DNA of 50,903 nt from WJMT01 sp964624145 (GTDB lineage Bacteria; Acidobacteriota; Aminicenantia; Aminicenantales; Aminicenantaceae). Within the stretch, counting starts at the first letter, position 1, and every line of letters starts with the position of its first letter. The position numbers were made by a program, and so were the translations under genes. Below the pieces are notes generated by a model that did no database searches, had not been told where the DNA came from, and saw nothing but the letters and a program-made list of their open reading frames with translations. The stretch spans positions 1-50,903 of the forward strand of contig CAZUXT010000024.1 of assembly GCA_964624145.1 (NCBI GenBank), read 5' to 3'. Shown in pieces: positions 8,222-16,883 of this stretch.

Positions 8222-8971
8222 ATGAGGGTTAAGATCTTTACATTCGTGGTTATACTTATTTTTCCGCTCGCTCTCTTGAGTCAGGATGCAGAGCAGATAC
8301 TCACCCAAGCTGACGATTTGTTTGATACGATGTCAGACATGGAAACAGCAGAGAAAGCCCTGGATCTCTATCGAAAAGCCCTGAACCTTACAGAAGACAA
8401 ATATGAACCCTACTGGAAGATCGCAAGAATGTTCTATTACATTGGAGAACATACTGAGAGCAATAAAGAAAAAAAGAATATTTTTTCCCAAGCTCTTTAC
8501 TATGCTGAAAAGGCTATCCAGCTCAGTCCTGAACAACCGGATGGATATTACTGGAGGGGAGTCAACAACGGAAAATACGGAGAGAGCAGAGGTGTCTTAA
8601 AAAGTCTGTTCCTTGTCAAGCCAATAAAAAGTGATATGAACAAAGTGATTGAACTCGACCCGGAATTCGAAGACGGAGGCGCTTATAGAGTGCTGGGCCG
8701 GGTCTATTTCAAGCTTCCCGGTTTTGCCGGCGGGAGTAACGAGGAATCCTTGAAACTGCTGGAAAAATCCATTGAAATAGGGCCTGAGGACGCAAACACA
8801 AGGCTCTTTTTAGGAGAGACTCTTCTTGCTATGAATGACATAGAAAGAGCCAGGGAAGAACTTGAGTCTGTGCTTTCTATGGAAGACGACCCTTATTGGA
8901 AATCCGATGTGGGCAATGCAAAAAAAAGTGCCGAGGAGCTTCTCAAGGATAAAAAGTTTCGAAAGGATTAA
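8222..8971 (+). CDS. TPR protein, TRAP transporter TatT-like
   Basis: This 249-residue protein has a Sec signal peptide (cleavage near residue 20, LLSQ-DA) followed by TPR-like helical repeats. The segment YRVLGRVYFKLPGFAGGSNEESLKLLEKS (read in parts, residues 158-186) resembles the TatT component family, which forms trimers associated with some TRAP transporters. No TRAP permease or solute-binding gene is nearby, so the role is open. The start is clear, with AAGGAG seven bases upstream. Its 3' end overlaps the convergent acyltransferase gene by four bases. Confidence 0.75.
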   Translation: MRVKIFTFVVILIFPLALLSQDAEQILTQADDLFDTMSDMETAEKALDLYRKALNLTEDKYEPYWKIARMFYYIGEHTESNKEKKNIFSQALYYAEKAIQLSPEQPDGYYWRGVNNGKYGESRGVLKSLFLVKPIKSDMNKVIELDPEFEDGGAYRVLGRVYFKLPGFAGGSNEESLKLLEKSIEIGPEDANTRLFLGETLLAMNDIERAREELESVLSMEDDPYWKSDVGNAKKSAEELLKDKKFRKD

Positions 8972-9618
8972 AAATACTTTTCAGCTGATTCTTCAAGCTC
9001 TCTCAATGACTTTTCAACTTTAAGGCATTCTCTTTCAAATTCGTCAGGTTTCAAATCCGAAGGGATCTTCATGGGCATCCCGTGAACCGCGACCAATTTT
9101 GTGAAAGGATAAAAAAACAGAAAACGATCCCAGCTTTTAAAAAACTTCCCCTTTTTTGAAGAATAAGTGAACGGCACCAAATAAGCTCCTGTTTCCTGTG
9201 CAAGCCGAACAGCACCGGGTTTCATTTTTCTCTCCGGGCCTTTTGGGCCATCTGCGACTAGGATCAATTCACCACCTGAGGTCATCAATTTTTTCATTTT
9301 TTTCCATTCGTCCACTACAGGATGAGAACCTGAACCTCTCAACAATTTGTATCCCCATCCGGATAAAATCCGGGCAATGATTTCTCCATCCCTGCTGGGA
9401 CTGACTAAAGCGGATATGCCTCTCTTCCTGAAAAAATAGGAAGAAAACAGAATCCTTCCATGCCATAGAATAAAAATGACAGGCTTTTGAGATTTTCTTA
9501 ATTTGATATACGGCTTTTCCCCTATCACAGTCTTCCGGGTCGATATCCCCAAAAGCCAAATCAGAAACCTCCCTGACAAGCCTATGATAGTCCAATAAAT
9601 TCTCTCAAAAAAAGACAT
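8968..9618 (-). CDS. DUF374 family lysophospholipid acyltransferase-like protein
   Basis: This 216-residue protein has an N-terminal membrane helix (residues 8-24). The DUF374 motif series follows: WHGR at 52-55, SPSRDGE at 73-79, RGSGS at 94-98 and DGPKGP at 123-128. The family is related to PlsC/LpxL-type acyltransferases and is thought to act on lipid A or phospholipids at the inner membrane; the WHGR segment replaces the usual H-x4-D. The gene is monocistronic or follows the sodium:solute symporter gene, 56 bases upstream on the same strand. Confidence 0.85.
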   Translation of the reverse strand: MSFFERIYWTIIGLSGRFLIWLLGISTRKTVIGEKPYIKLRKSQKPVIFILWHGRILFSSYFFRKRGISALVSPSRDGEIIARILSGWGYKLLRGSGSHPVVDEWKKMKKLMTSGGELILVADGPKGPERKMKPGAVRLAQETGAYLVPFTYSSKKGKFFKSWDRFLFFYPFTKLVAVHGMPMKIPSDLKPDEFERECLKVEKSLRELEESAEKYF

Positions 9619-9674
9619 TAGATATATTTAGATACATAATAATCAGTGGCCGCTAAAGAGTAAAGCGGAAAAGT

Positions 9675-11069
9675 CTAATGGCGACCGTCCATGACCCATC
9701 CTACCAAAAAGCTCAAACCACTGATCCCTAATCCCAAGGGAACGGAATAAGGCCATTCAGGCCATTTCAAATGAATCATTCCGGTACCTGACAAAAAACC
9801 AATAAATGAAAAAAGTGTTCCCGATGAAAGGCCCAGAAGTCCTGCGAAAAATTTTTTCTTCTTGAAATAAAGCATCGCAATCCCGGGAATAAAAAAACCC
9901 ACGCACATTATCTCCGAGGCCAACCCCAGTGTTTTTAGAATACTCTGCATCCTGGTCGCTATGAGAAAGGCCATCCCTCCCACTACCAGAGTTGCGGCCC
10001 TGCTCAGAAAAACGGTATGTTTTGATTGGTTGATGCGGAATATCTGTTGAAACACATCACGGGTCAAAGAGAGAGCACCCGTATTTATGGCCGTATCCAT
10101 AGTGGACATCAATGCCGCGGTAATGGCTAGGAATAAGATCCCTCCCAGTATATATCCTGACTTCCCGGATATAATGGCCGAAAGAATCGGTCCCTCCTGA
10201 TCCGCTGACGAAAACAAGGCTAAAGAAAGCATTCCTATGAGGGTAACAGCTCCGTAATACAATAAAAAAGTCGCTGACGAAGCAAAAAGGCCCTTTTGAG
10301 CCTCCTTTTTTGTGCGGGCAGACTGGATCCTCTGCCAGACAATAGGGGAGATAGTCCATGCGGCTGTGAAGGAAACAAACACCAGAAAGCTTCTTTCAAA
10401 ATTGTGGAAAAAATTAAAATAATTGGTTTTCCCAAACTGCTGCGCTAAAAAAGAAACATCTGAAAGAGAAGAGGAACCGAACAGGAAAACACAAAGTCCT
10501 GTCACGCCAACCACGATACAAAAAAATTGAAACCCGTCTGTGATCACTACTGAAAAAAAACCGCCAAAAACTGAATAAATCAAAACCACACCGGCTCCTA
10601 AAAGCAGCCCTTTGACATAAGTCGTTCCAATAAACTCACAAAGGAATTTTCCGGCGGCCACCATTTGACTTGATGCCAGTACAACCATATACCAGACAAT
10701 GATCACAGAGGCCATATGCCTGACGGCTCTGCCGTACCGCATCTCCACAAGGTCAGGCAGGCTGACAATGGGAAGCTTTTGAATACGGGATGCAAGAAAA
10801 ACAGCAAAAATGAGCGCTGTTACCGCTGAAGGAAATCCCATGATCCAGAACGAACTCAATCCATTGACATAGGCTTCATCCACAGATACGAGAGTAGCTG
10901 CCGCTCCGATCCACGATGCTGTGACAGAAAGATAAACCAAAAACCCGGGAAGCCTTCGGGAAGCCAAGAAAAAATCCTCCACACTACGCATACGCCTGGA
11001 GAACAGAAAGCTGACAAGAAGCAACAGTCCCATATAGCCAAGGAGAACAGCAAAATAAACACCCTGCAT
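9675..11069 (-). CDS. sodium:solute symporter (SSS) family transporter
   Basis: This 464-residue membrane protein has about thirteen hydrophobic segments. It opens with the SSS pattern: a first helix, then the basic loop SRRMRSVEDFFLASRRLPGF, then a helix with ASWIGAAATLVS. The family imports sugars, amino acids, pantothenate or other solutes with sodium. The substrate cannot be told from sequence. Helix 8 carries ALMSTMDTAINTGALSLTRD, the usual sodium-site region. It diverges from the LolA gene, with 92 bases between the two starts. Confidence 0.9.
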   Translation of the reverse strand: MQGVYFAVLLGYMGLLLLVSFLFSRRMRSVEDFFLASRRLPGFLVYLSVTASWIGAAATLVSVDEAYVNGLSSFWIMGFPSAVTALIFAVFLASRIQKLPIVSLPDLVEMRYGRAVRHMASVIIVWYMVVLASSQMVAAGKFLCEFIGTTYVKGLLLGAGVVLIYSVFGGFFSVVITDGFQFFCIVVGVTGLCVFLFGSSSLSDVSFLAQQFGKTNYFNFFHNFERSFLVFVSFTAAWTISPIVWQRIQSARTKKEAQKGLFASSATFLLYYGAVTLIGMLSLALFSSADQEGPILSAIISGKSGYILGGILFLAITAALMSTMDTAINTGALSLTRDVFQQIFRINQSKHTVFLSRAATLVVGGMAFLIATRMQSILKTLGLASEIMCVGFFIPGIAMLYFKKKKFFAGLLGLSSGTLFSFIGFLSGTGMIHLKWPEWPYSVPLGLGISGLSFLVGWVMDGRH

Positions 11070-11146
11070 AATAGGCTTTATAACAAAAAGAATTCCAATT
11101 TAAAAGGGAAAGCCGAAAAAAACAAGACCTTGATGAAATTGTTTGA

Positions 11147-11152
11147 TATAAT
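11147..11152 (+). promoter_or_regulatory. -10 element very close to the lolA start
   Basis: A perfect TATAAT ends nine bases before the ATG of the LolA gene. Transcription from it would begin at about 11159, leaving almost no 5' leader. No convincing -35 hexamer is seen at normal spacing. Confidence 0.3.
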
Positions 11153-11161
11153 TTAGCCTAA

Positions 11162-11788
11162 ATGAAAGGTGTTATTTTTTATCTTGTCCTCTCCCTGTCC
11201 GGCTTTTCTCAAAATGCGGCAGATATAGCCAGACAGACCGAACAGAGACTCCGATCGCTCATTTCCTTCCAGGCCGAGTTCAAACAGGTCTATTATTCTT
11301 CCTCAGTCTCGACTCCTCTTACAGAATATGGGATTGTCTATTATAAACAACCGGGATTGATGAAATGGGCTTATACGGAACCCGAGGAAAAAACTGTCCT
11401 GTTGACTGAAAATAAAATCCAATATTATTTCCCGGAAGATAACCAGCTTTTGATCCAGGATACAACGGATGAAGAACAGGGGAACAATATCATGTCGCTT
11501 CTTACAGGAAAGACTCATATCCTCCAGGATTATGACGCTGAAACCTCAGACGAAAACGCTGCCAGCAACAAATTCTATCACATCAAATTAATCCCAAAAT
11601 ATGACGATATAGAGAATTTTATCCTTCTTGATATAGATAAAAAATCTCTGTTCATAATCAAAGCAACATTCTTTGATTGGGCAGGAAACAAACAGGAGTT
11701 CATATTCAGCCATATTCAAATAAACAGGGATTTGCCTGAAAAGACTTTTGACTTAATTGTTCCGGAAGATGTGGAAATAATAAAATAA
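11162..11788 (+). CDS. lolA: outer-membrane lipoprotein carrier protein LolA
   Basis: This 208-residue protein has a short signal peptide (MKGVIFYLVLSLSGFSQNA) and a LolA-type beta-sandwich. The typical opening is a helix with RLRSLISFQAEFKQ, then GIVYYKQPGLMKWAY with the conserved P-G-x-x-x-W, then the hydrophobic strands that hold the lipoprotein acyl chains. It would carry lipoproteins across the periplasm to LolB or directly to the outer membrane. Other Lol genes are not in the window. The start is placed by the signal peptide; there is no Shine-Dalgarno and a TATAAT sits just upstream, so a leaderless mRNA is possible. It lies 62 bases before the sigma-factor operon. Confidence 0.85.
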   Translation: MKGVIFYLVLSLSGFSQNAADIARQTEQRLRSLISFQAEFKQVYYSSSVSTPLTEYGIVYYKQPGLMKWAYTEPEEKTVLLTENKIQYYFPEDNQLLIQDTTDEEQGNNIMSLLTGKTHILQDYDAETSDENAASNKFYHIKLIPKYDDIENFILLDIDKKSLFIIKATFFDWAGNKQEFIFSHIQINRDLPEKTFDLIVPEDVEIIK

Positions 11789-11850
11789 ACGATTCAAAAA
11801 AACCATAATACCTATAATACGTATGTAAGTAAGGGGACTAAACCTCCTCC

Positions 11851-12414
11851 ATGATTGAAGACAAAGTACTTGTTAAAAAAACAATTAAAGGCGATGACAA
11901 ATCCTTTGAGATGATCGTAAAAAAGTACGAAAATACCATCATCAATTATATAGGTCAGACTATACGAAACTATAACCTCGCCCTTGAATTCACTCAAGAA
12001 GTGTTTTTAAAAGCCTATAAAGCCCTACATACTTTCAATCCCAAGTACTCATTCAAAACCTGGCTTTTTAAAATCGCATCAAATCACATAATAGACCACT
12101 GGAGAAAGAAAAAAATCGAATATATATCCATTGACCATCCAATAAAAGAAAACGAAGGCTATGCGCCTCCCCAGATCGAATCAAATGAAATGATCGCTCC
12201 TCAAAGGCTCGAACTAAGGGAATTAGGGAAAAAGATAGAACAAGCATTATCTCTTCTCCCCCCTAGATTGAGAGAGCTTTTTGTATGCAGGCATATAAAT
12301 GATCTCAGTTACCAAGAAATTGCTGAAATAAAAAACCTCCCTGTAGGGACTGTAAAAAACAGAGTTTTTCAAGCCAAAGAACTGCTTAGGACCCATCTGG
12401 AGGAAAAATTATGA
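11851..12414 (+). CDS. ECF-type RNA polymerase sigma factor
   Basis: This 187-residue protein has sigma region 2 at about residues 20-90, with the core motif TQEVFLKAYKAL and the -10 recognition helix (FKTWLFKIASNHIIDHWRKKK). Region 4 is at about 125-180 and includes LSYQEIAEIKNLPVGTVKNR, a helix-turn-helix that reads the -35 element. It directs RNA polymerase to a small regulon, usually held silent by an anti-sigma factor. That partner follows with an ATGA overlap. A TATAAT at 11814-11819 may be its promoter, but the -35 is weak. Confidence 0.93.
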   Translation: MIEDKVLVKKTIKGDDKSFEMIVKKYENTIINYIGQTIRNYNLALEFTQEVFLKAYKALHTFNPKYSFKTWLFKIASNHIIDHWRKKKIEYISIDHPIKENEGYAPPQIESNEMIAPQRLELRELGKKIEQALSLLPPRLRELFVCRHINDLSYQEIAEIKNLPVGTVKNRVFQAKELLRTHLEEKL

Positions 12415-12989
12415 AATGTCTTGACCCGGCTGAAATGTATGCCTATCTGGAAGAAGAGCTGACTGATAAAAAGAAAGCTGATGTCAAATCTCACTTAGCT
12501 TCCTGCCGGAAATGCAGACAATCCTTGAAGAAAAAACAGCGTATGCTAGAAGCCGTAAAAAAGATCCCCCGCTTCAAAACCCCTAGAGGATTTGTGAATC
12601 AAATCATGTCAAAAATCGAGCCTGTCAAACCATCCCCATCTGAATGGTTCAAAGCCGGAGCAGCCGCTGCAATCTTTATCACTGTTGTTTCTTTGTTGTT
12701 CTTTGCCTTCTCAAAACAGGGACTGGCTGATTTTAGCGTCAATTCCTTTCAATCAGCAATGAACTTATCTCAGGAAGCCCTCGTAACATCCATAAAATTC
12801 CTTAAATTTTTTTATGCTCTCATACATATGTTCTTTCAGCTCATAGGACTCATTCTTAAAAGCGTTCTTTCTGTCACACCTGTCATAAGTACAGAGATAC
12901 AGATTTTCAGTATTTTCTTTGGCATCTTGACTGCTGTTACGGTCATATTGTCTTTAAAACAAAAATATATTCTAGGAGATAAGAGATGA
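12411..12989 (+). CDS. anti-sigma factor with zinc-finger (zf-HC2) and membrane segments
   Basis: This 192-residue protein starts inside the sigma gene stop (ATGA overlap), which indicates translational coupling. The N-terminal cytoplasmic domain carries the zinc anti-sigma pattern: H28, C32 and C35 (HLASCRKC), with C3 as a possible further ligand. Hydrophobic segments follow near residues 83-102, 122-150 and 160-182. It probably binds and inhibits the sigma factor until an envelope signal releases it. What the signal is cannot be read from the sequence. Confidence 0.88.
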   Translation: MKCLDPAEMYAYLEEELTDKKKADVKSHLASCRKCRQSLKKKQRMLEAVKKIPRFKTPRGFVNQIMSKIEPVKPSPSEWFKAGAAAAIFITVVSLLFFAFSKQGLADFSVNSFQSAMNLSQEALVTSIKFLKFFYALIHMFFQLIGLILKSVLSVTPVISTEIQIFSIFFGILTAVTVILSLKQKYILGDKR

Positions 12990-13906
12990 AATCGAAATCA
13001 TTATATACGGTTCTTTTTATTCTCTTGATTTCAGCTCCGCTTTCAATCTATGCCCAGGATAAAGTCACGATAAAAAGTGATATCTATGTGGCTGAAGACG
13101 AAATCCGGGCCAATGTTTTTTCCTTCGGAGGAAATATAATCATAAAGGGGAAAGTCAAAGAAAGTGTTTTCTCTATCGGGGGTTCCATAACCGTGGAAGG
13201 GGAAGTGGGCGAACAAATACTGGGGATAGGCTCAGATATTTACTTAAAATCCAGTTCCACGATCATGGGAGATATCGTCTCCATTGGAGGGAGTTTCACT
13301 AGAGACCCGGGAACTATTATCAAGGGAGACACCCTGTACTTCAAATCTCCCGGGGACCTTTTCACAAAAGACACACTCATCTCTTCCCGCATATTCCCCC
13401 TGTACTTGATTTTCAAATTGGTCACCTCGTTTATCTGGCTCATTTTTGCCATTGTGCTGGCCCTGATACTTCCCAGACAAATATCCTTCGCCTCTGACCA
13501 AATCAATGAATCTTTTTGGCCGATCATTGGAACAGGATTATTGAGTTTGATCCTGTTTATAGCCCTATGTCTCTTTTCTGCGCTTCTCTCTCTATTTATC
13601 ATAGGCATTCCCATCCTCCTTTCGTTAATACTGCTGGCCGTCATCATCAAAATACTGGGAAATGTGATCATCTTTCACTTTTGCGGGAAAAGCATCTCAA
13701 AGTTACTCGGAAGCAGACATCCTTCGATCCTCATGTCCATTTTCCTGGGCTTTATTCTCATAACCCTGCTCACCAGCATTCCGATTCTTGGCGTTCTTAT
13801 CTCTTTCTTTTTTACCATGATGGCATGGGGAGTCGTAATCAGAACAAAATTCGGAACAACTGAAAACTGGTTTAAAAGAAAACTGCCGGAAGAAACAAAT
13901 ACTTGA
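12986..13906 (+). CDS. bactofilin-like repeat protein with C-terminal membrane domain
   Basis: This 306-residue protein has a signal peptide (cleavage near YAQ-DK). About 110 residues of short beta repeats of the polymer-forming (bactofilin-like) type follow, with recurring I-G-G and V-x-G-x-V units such as FSFGGNIIIKGKV and FSIGGSITVEGEV. The C-terminal half has about four membrane helices, like the DUF8173-type domain. It overlaps the anti-sigma gene by ATGA. It may be the membrane sensor or the envelope effector of this sigma system, which is an inference from coupling. The gene ends four bases from the convergent frr gene. Confidence 0.75.
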   Translation: MKSKSLYTVLFILLISAPLSIYAQDKVTIKSDIYVAEDEIRANVFSFGGNIIIKGKVKESVFSIGGSITVEGEVGEQILGIGSDIYLKSSSTIMGDIVSIGGSFTRDPGTIIKGDTLYFKSPGDLFTKDTLISSRIFPLYLIFKLVTSFIWLIFAIVLALILPRQISFASDQINESFWPIIGTGLLSLILFIALCLFSALLSLFIIGIPILLSLILLAVIIKILGNVIIFHFCGKSISKLLGSRHPSILMSIFLGFILITLLTSIPILGVLISFFFTMMAWGVVIRTKFGTTENWFKRKLPEETNT

Positions 13907-13910
13907 TAGA

Positions 13911-14468
13911 TCAGATCTCCAGGATCTCTTTTTGTTTGGCCTCAGCCATGTTTTCTACTTTTTTGTAATAGTTATCCAAAATCTCCTGAAGCTTATCTAG
14001 TCCCCAGAACTTGTCATCTTCGGTAATTTCTTTTTCCTTTTCCATCTCTTCGATCATGTCTTTGGAATCTCTTCTCATATTGCGGAGGGCTGTCTTTTCG
14101 TCTTCCAACAACTTTTTTATATGCTTGGCAATCTCTTTCCGTCTTTCCTCGTCTAAGGGAGGAATGGGGACCTTCAGTATCTCTCCCTCATTAATAGGAT
14201 TCAGGCCCAAATCAGCTGCACGGATCGCTTTATCTATATCTTCAGTCTTTGACGGGTCATAAGGCTTTATGGTGATCAAAGTAGGATCTGGTATCGCCAG
14301 TGTCGCAACTTGATTAATAGGGGTCTGTGCACCGTAATAGTCGACTCTAATATCTTCAAATATATTGATGTTTGCACGGCCGGTTCTTAACTTGGACAAA
14401 GTCTTTCTGAAATGTTCAACTGACTTATTCATTTTTTTCTCTAAGTCTATTAATTCTTGTTTGACCAT
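13911..14468 (-). CDS. frr: ribosome recycling factor
   Basis: This 185-residue protein is a full-length RRF, which works with EF-G to split the post-termination ribosome. Recognisable segments are FRKTLSKLRTGRANI near residues 19-33, the DYYGAQTPINQVA turn near 43-55, IRAADLGLNP and the C-terminal long helix with LEDEKTALRNMRRDS. It is the last gene of the translation operon, 54 bases after pyrH, in the common bacterial order tsf-pyrH-frr. Confidence 0.97.
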   Translation of the reverse strand: MVKQELIDLEKKMNKSVEHFRKTLSKLRTGRANINIFEDIRVDYYGAQTPINQVATLAIPDPTLITIKPYDPSKTEDIDKAIRAADLGLNPINEGEILKVPIPPLDEERRKEIAKHIKKLLEDEKTALRNMRRDSKDMIEEMEKEKEITEDDKFWGLDKLQEILDNYYKKVENMAEAKQKEILEI

Positions 14469-14522
14469 TGTTTTATCCTTTTAATGAAATAAATTTATAA
14501 GTCAAGAGGAATAATGTTCCTA

Positions 14523-15242
14523 TTAATAAATCTTGGTCCCTACATCTTTTCCCAGAATAACCTTTTTGATATTTCCCCTTTTTTTTATATTGAACACGAT
14601 GATAGGCAGCCCGTTATCCTTGCAAAGGGAAATAGCCGTCGCATCCATAACCTTTAAGTCCTGTTTGAGGATATCTATATATCTTATTTCTTTATATCTT
14701 TTTGCGTTTTTGTCTGTGACAGGGTCAGAAGAATAAACACCGTCCACTTTTGTGGCCTTCAAAATCACTTCAGCATTTATTTCCAGAGCTCTCGTCGCAG
14801 CCGCTGTATCTGTTGTGAAATAAGGACTTCCTATACCCGAGGTGAAAACAACGATCTCTCCTTCCTCGAGGTAATGGAGAACCTTTCCTCTGACAAACGG
14901 CTCAGCAACAGCCCTGACCTCAAGAGCAGAAACCTGGCGTACGGACAGCCCTTCCTTACTCAAAATGTTCTGCAATGCAATCCCATTGATAATCGTGGCC
15001 AGCATACCCATATAATCTGCTGAGACTCTATCTATGCCGACTTCATGCCCCCTGGTCCCGCGAAATATATTTCCGGCCCCTATCATTATCGCAACCTGCA
15101 CACCTAATGTGTGCAGTTCCTTGACTTCCTGAGCAATAGACCTAGCTGTTTTTACATCTATTCCGAAGGATTCACTTCCCAAAAGAGCTTCACCGGAAAG
15201 CTTTAAAAGAACCCTCTGATATTCCGGCTTCTCTTCTGGCAT
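14523..15242 (-). CDS. pyrH: UMP kinase
   Basis: This 239-residue protein is a hexameric bacterial UMP kinase of the amino-acid kinase fold, which phosphorylates UMP to UDP. Motifs include VLLKLSGEALLG at residues 11-22, the GAGNIFRG phosphate loop near 56-63, the UMP-site segment RVSADYMGMLATIINGIAL, and GSPYFTTDTAAATRA. It starts nine bases after the tsf stop with no clear Shine-Dalgarno, so translation is probably coupled. Confidence 0.97.
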   Translation of the reverse strand: MPEEKPEYQRVLLKLSGEALLGSESFGIDVKTARSIAQEVKELHTLGVQVAIMIGAGNIFRGTRGHEVGIDRVSADYMGMLATIINGIALQNILSKEGLSVRQVSALEVRAVAEPFVRGKVLHYLEEGEIVVFTSGIGSPYFTTDTAAATRALEINAEVILKATKVDGVYSSDPVTDKNAKRYKEIRYIDILKQDLKVMDATAISLCKDNGLPIIVFNIKKRGNIKKVILGKDVGTKIY

Positions 15243-15250
15243 TTTGATTT

Positions 15251-15847
15251 TTATGGCCTGCCTATTGAAAATCTGGCAAATCTATTTATTTTTATGTTCT
15301 CACCGAATTTAGTAATATAGGTCGAGACTAATTTTTCTATGGTTATTTTATCATCCTTAATATAGGGCTGATTCCACAAGCAGACTTCAGAGTAAAACTT
15401 CTTCAGTTTTCCTTCAACAATCCTTTCCAGAATCTCAGGAGGTTTATCAGAATCTTTATACTGTCCCAGTATGATCTCTTTCTCTTTTTTGATAACATCT
15501 TCAGGAATTTCCTCTGAAGTGATGTATTTGGGGTTGGCAGCGGCTATGTGCAGAGATATGTTCTTTACCAGTCCCTTAAACTCCTCATTCCTTGCCACAA
15601 AATCAGACTCACAACTGACCTCAACCAAGACGCCGAGCTTACTATCCGAATGTATATAGGAACCCACGACTCCTTCAGTGGTTTCTCTCCCCATTTTGTC
15701 CTTAGCTCTATCATATCCTTTTTTTCTTAGATAGATAATGGCTTTTTCAATGTCTCCATCGGTCTCCTTTAGAGCTTCCTTGCAATCCATCATTCCTATT
15801 CCTGTCATTTGACGCAGTTCATTTACAAGTTTTGCTGTAATTTTCAT
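15251..15847 (-). CDS. tsf: elongation factor Ts, short form
   Basis: This 198-residue protein is the guanine-nucleotide exchange factor for EF-Tu. The N-terminal UBA-like domain has LVNELRQMTGIGMMDCKEAL and TDGDIEKAIIYLRKKG. The core has GVVGSYIHSDSKLGVLVEVSCESDFVARN. It lacks the second core subdomain and coiled coil of the E. coli protein (about 280 residues) and resembles the short type seen in Thermus. It follows rpsB by 17 bases. Confidence 0.96.
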   Translation of the reverse strand: MKITAKLVNELRQMTGIGMMDCKEALKETDGDIEKAIIYLRKKGYDRAKDKMGRETTEGVVGSYIHSDSKLGVLVEVSCESDFVARNEEFKGLVKNISLHIAAANPKYITSEEIPEDVIKKEKEIILGQYKDSDKPPEILERIVEGKLKKFYSEVCLWNQPYIKDDKITIEKLVSTYITKFGENIKINRFARFSIGRP

Positions 15848-15864
15848 TTTATGAAATCCTTTCC

Positions 15865-16869
15865 TTACTCAGACTCTCCAGATGATCCGGTTTCTTTTTT
15901 TGACCCGGAGCCGGCATCTTCCTTTCCAGGAGAACTTTCTTCAAGTTTCGGTTCTTTTTCGTCTTTATCTTCACCTTTATCTTTGGCTGTCTCCTTATCT
16001 TCTGAAACTTCTCCCTCTACGGTCTCATCCTCGGCTTCTGTCTTATCTCCCTCTTTTGCTTCGGCTTTAATTGACTCATCAGATTCTGAGGGTTCCGGTT
16101 TATCCACCGTCTCTTCAGAGGCTTCAGGTTCTTCTCCCTCGACAGTTTCCTCTTCTTTTCCTGATTCAATAATCTCTTTTTCTACACGCTTTTTCTTTGC
16201 TTCAATAACAGCCTCTGCGACTTTAGAGGTAAACAGCTCTATAGCTCTCAGGGCATCATCATTTCCCGGAATGGGAAAATCGATGTTATCAGGATCTCCG
16301 TTCGTATCCACAATAGCAATAATAGGGATATGGATCTTCCTAGCTTCAGCTACGGCTATATTCTCTTTTATGGAATCGACTACAAAAATGGCTCCGGGCA
16401 TTTCTGTCATATTTTTGACACCACCTATGTTTTTCTGGAGCTTTTTATAAACTTTATCCAGCTTTGACTGCTCTTTCTTTAAGAGAAGGTCCCACCTCCC
16501 ATCTTCTTTCATCTCCTCTAGCTCGATCAGCTTCTCAGCACTTCCTCTAATCACATCAAAATTGGTCAAAAGCCCTCCTAACCATCTTTGATTGACATAA
16601 TTTGATTCGCATTTTTCTGCATACTCTTTGATGATATCCTGAGCTTGCTTTTTAGTCCCAACAAAAAGCACGCCTTTCCCATCTTCAACGACCTTACCGA
16701 CAAAATCCAAAGCTTCTTTGAATATCTTTATGGTCTTTTGTAAATCTACAATATAAATCCCATTTCTCTGGCAGAAAATGTATTCCTCCATTTTTGGATT
16801 CCACCGTCTTGTCTGATGGCCAAAATGAACACCTGCCTCTAACAATTCTTTCATATTTACTGAAACCAA
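15865..16869 (-). CDS. rpsB: 30S ribosomal protein S2 with a long acidic C-terminal tail
   Basis: Residues 1 to about 228 are a standard S2: LLEAGVHFGHQTRRWNPKM near the N terminus, YVNQRWLGGLLTNF and PIIAIVDTNGDPDNIDFPIPGN (read in parts). Residues from about 230 to 334 form a low-complexity tail of Glu, Lys, Ser, Asp and Thr. It contains a near repeat, EETVEGEEPEASEETVDK and EDETVEGEVSEDKETAKDK. Many S2 proteins end near residue 240-260, so about 80-100 residues are extra. The TTG start at 16869 is supported by GGAGG seven bases upstream and yields the familiar pre-sequence before MKELLEAG. Confidence 0.95.
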   Translation of the reverse strand: MVSVNMKELLEAGVHFGHQTRRWNPKMEEYIFCQRNGIYIVDLQKTIKIFKEALDFVGKVVEDGKGVLFVGTKKQAQDIIKEYAEKCESNYVNQRWLGGLLTNFDVIRGSAEKLIELEEMKEDGRWDLLLKKEQSKLDKVYKKLQKNIGGVKNMTEMPGAIFVVDSIKENIAVAEARKIHIPIIAIVDTNGDPDNIDFPIPGNDDALRAIELFTSKVAEAVIEAKKKRVEKEIIESGKEEETVEGEEPEASEETVDKPEPSESDESIKAEAKEGDKTEAEDETVEGEVSEDKETAKDKGEDKDEKEPKLEESSPGKEDAGSGSKKETGSSGESE

Positions 16870-16881
16870 CTGTAATCCTCC
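16867..16881 (-). promoter_or_regulatory. ribosome binding site that fixes a TTG start for rpsB
   Basis: GGAGG at 16881-16877 lies seven bases before TTG (16869-16867). The alternative ATG at 16854-16852 is 22 bases away, too far. The resulting N terminus (five residues before MKELL) matches the usual start of S2. Confidence 0.75.
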
Positions 16882-16883
16882 AT

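Noticed and set aside
15865..16450. Long plus-strand Ser-rich ORF opposite rpsB
   Set aside because: It is the mirror of the Glu/Ser-rich tail codons of S2 and has no ribosome site.
16852..16854. ATG as the start of rpsB
   Set aside because: GGAGG is 22 bases away, while TTG 16869 has ideal spacing and gives the usual S2 N terminus.
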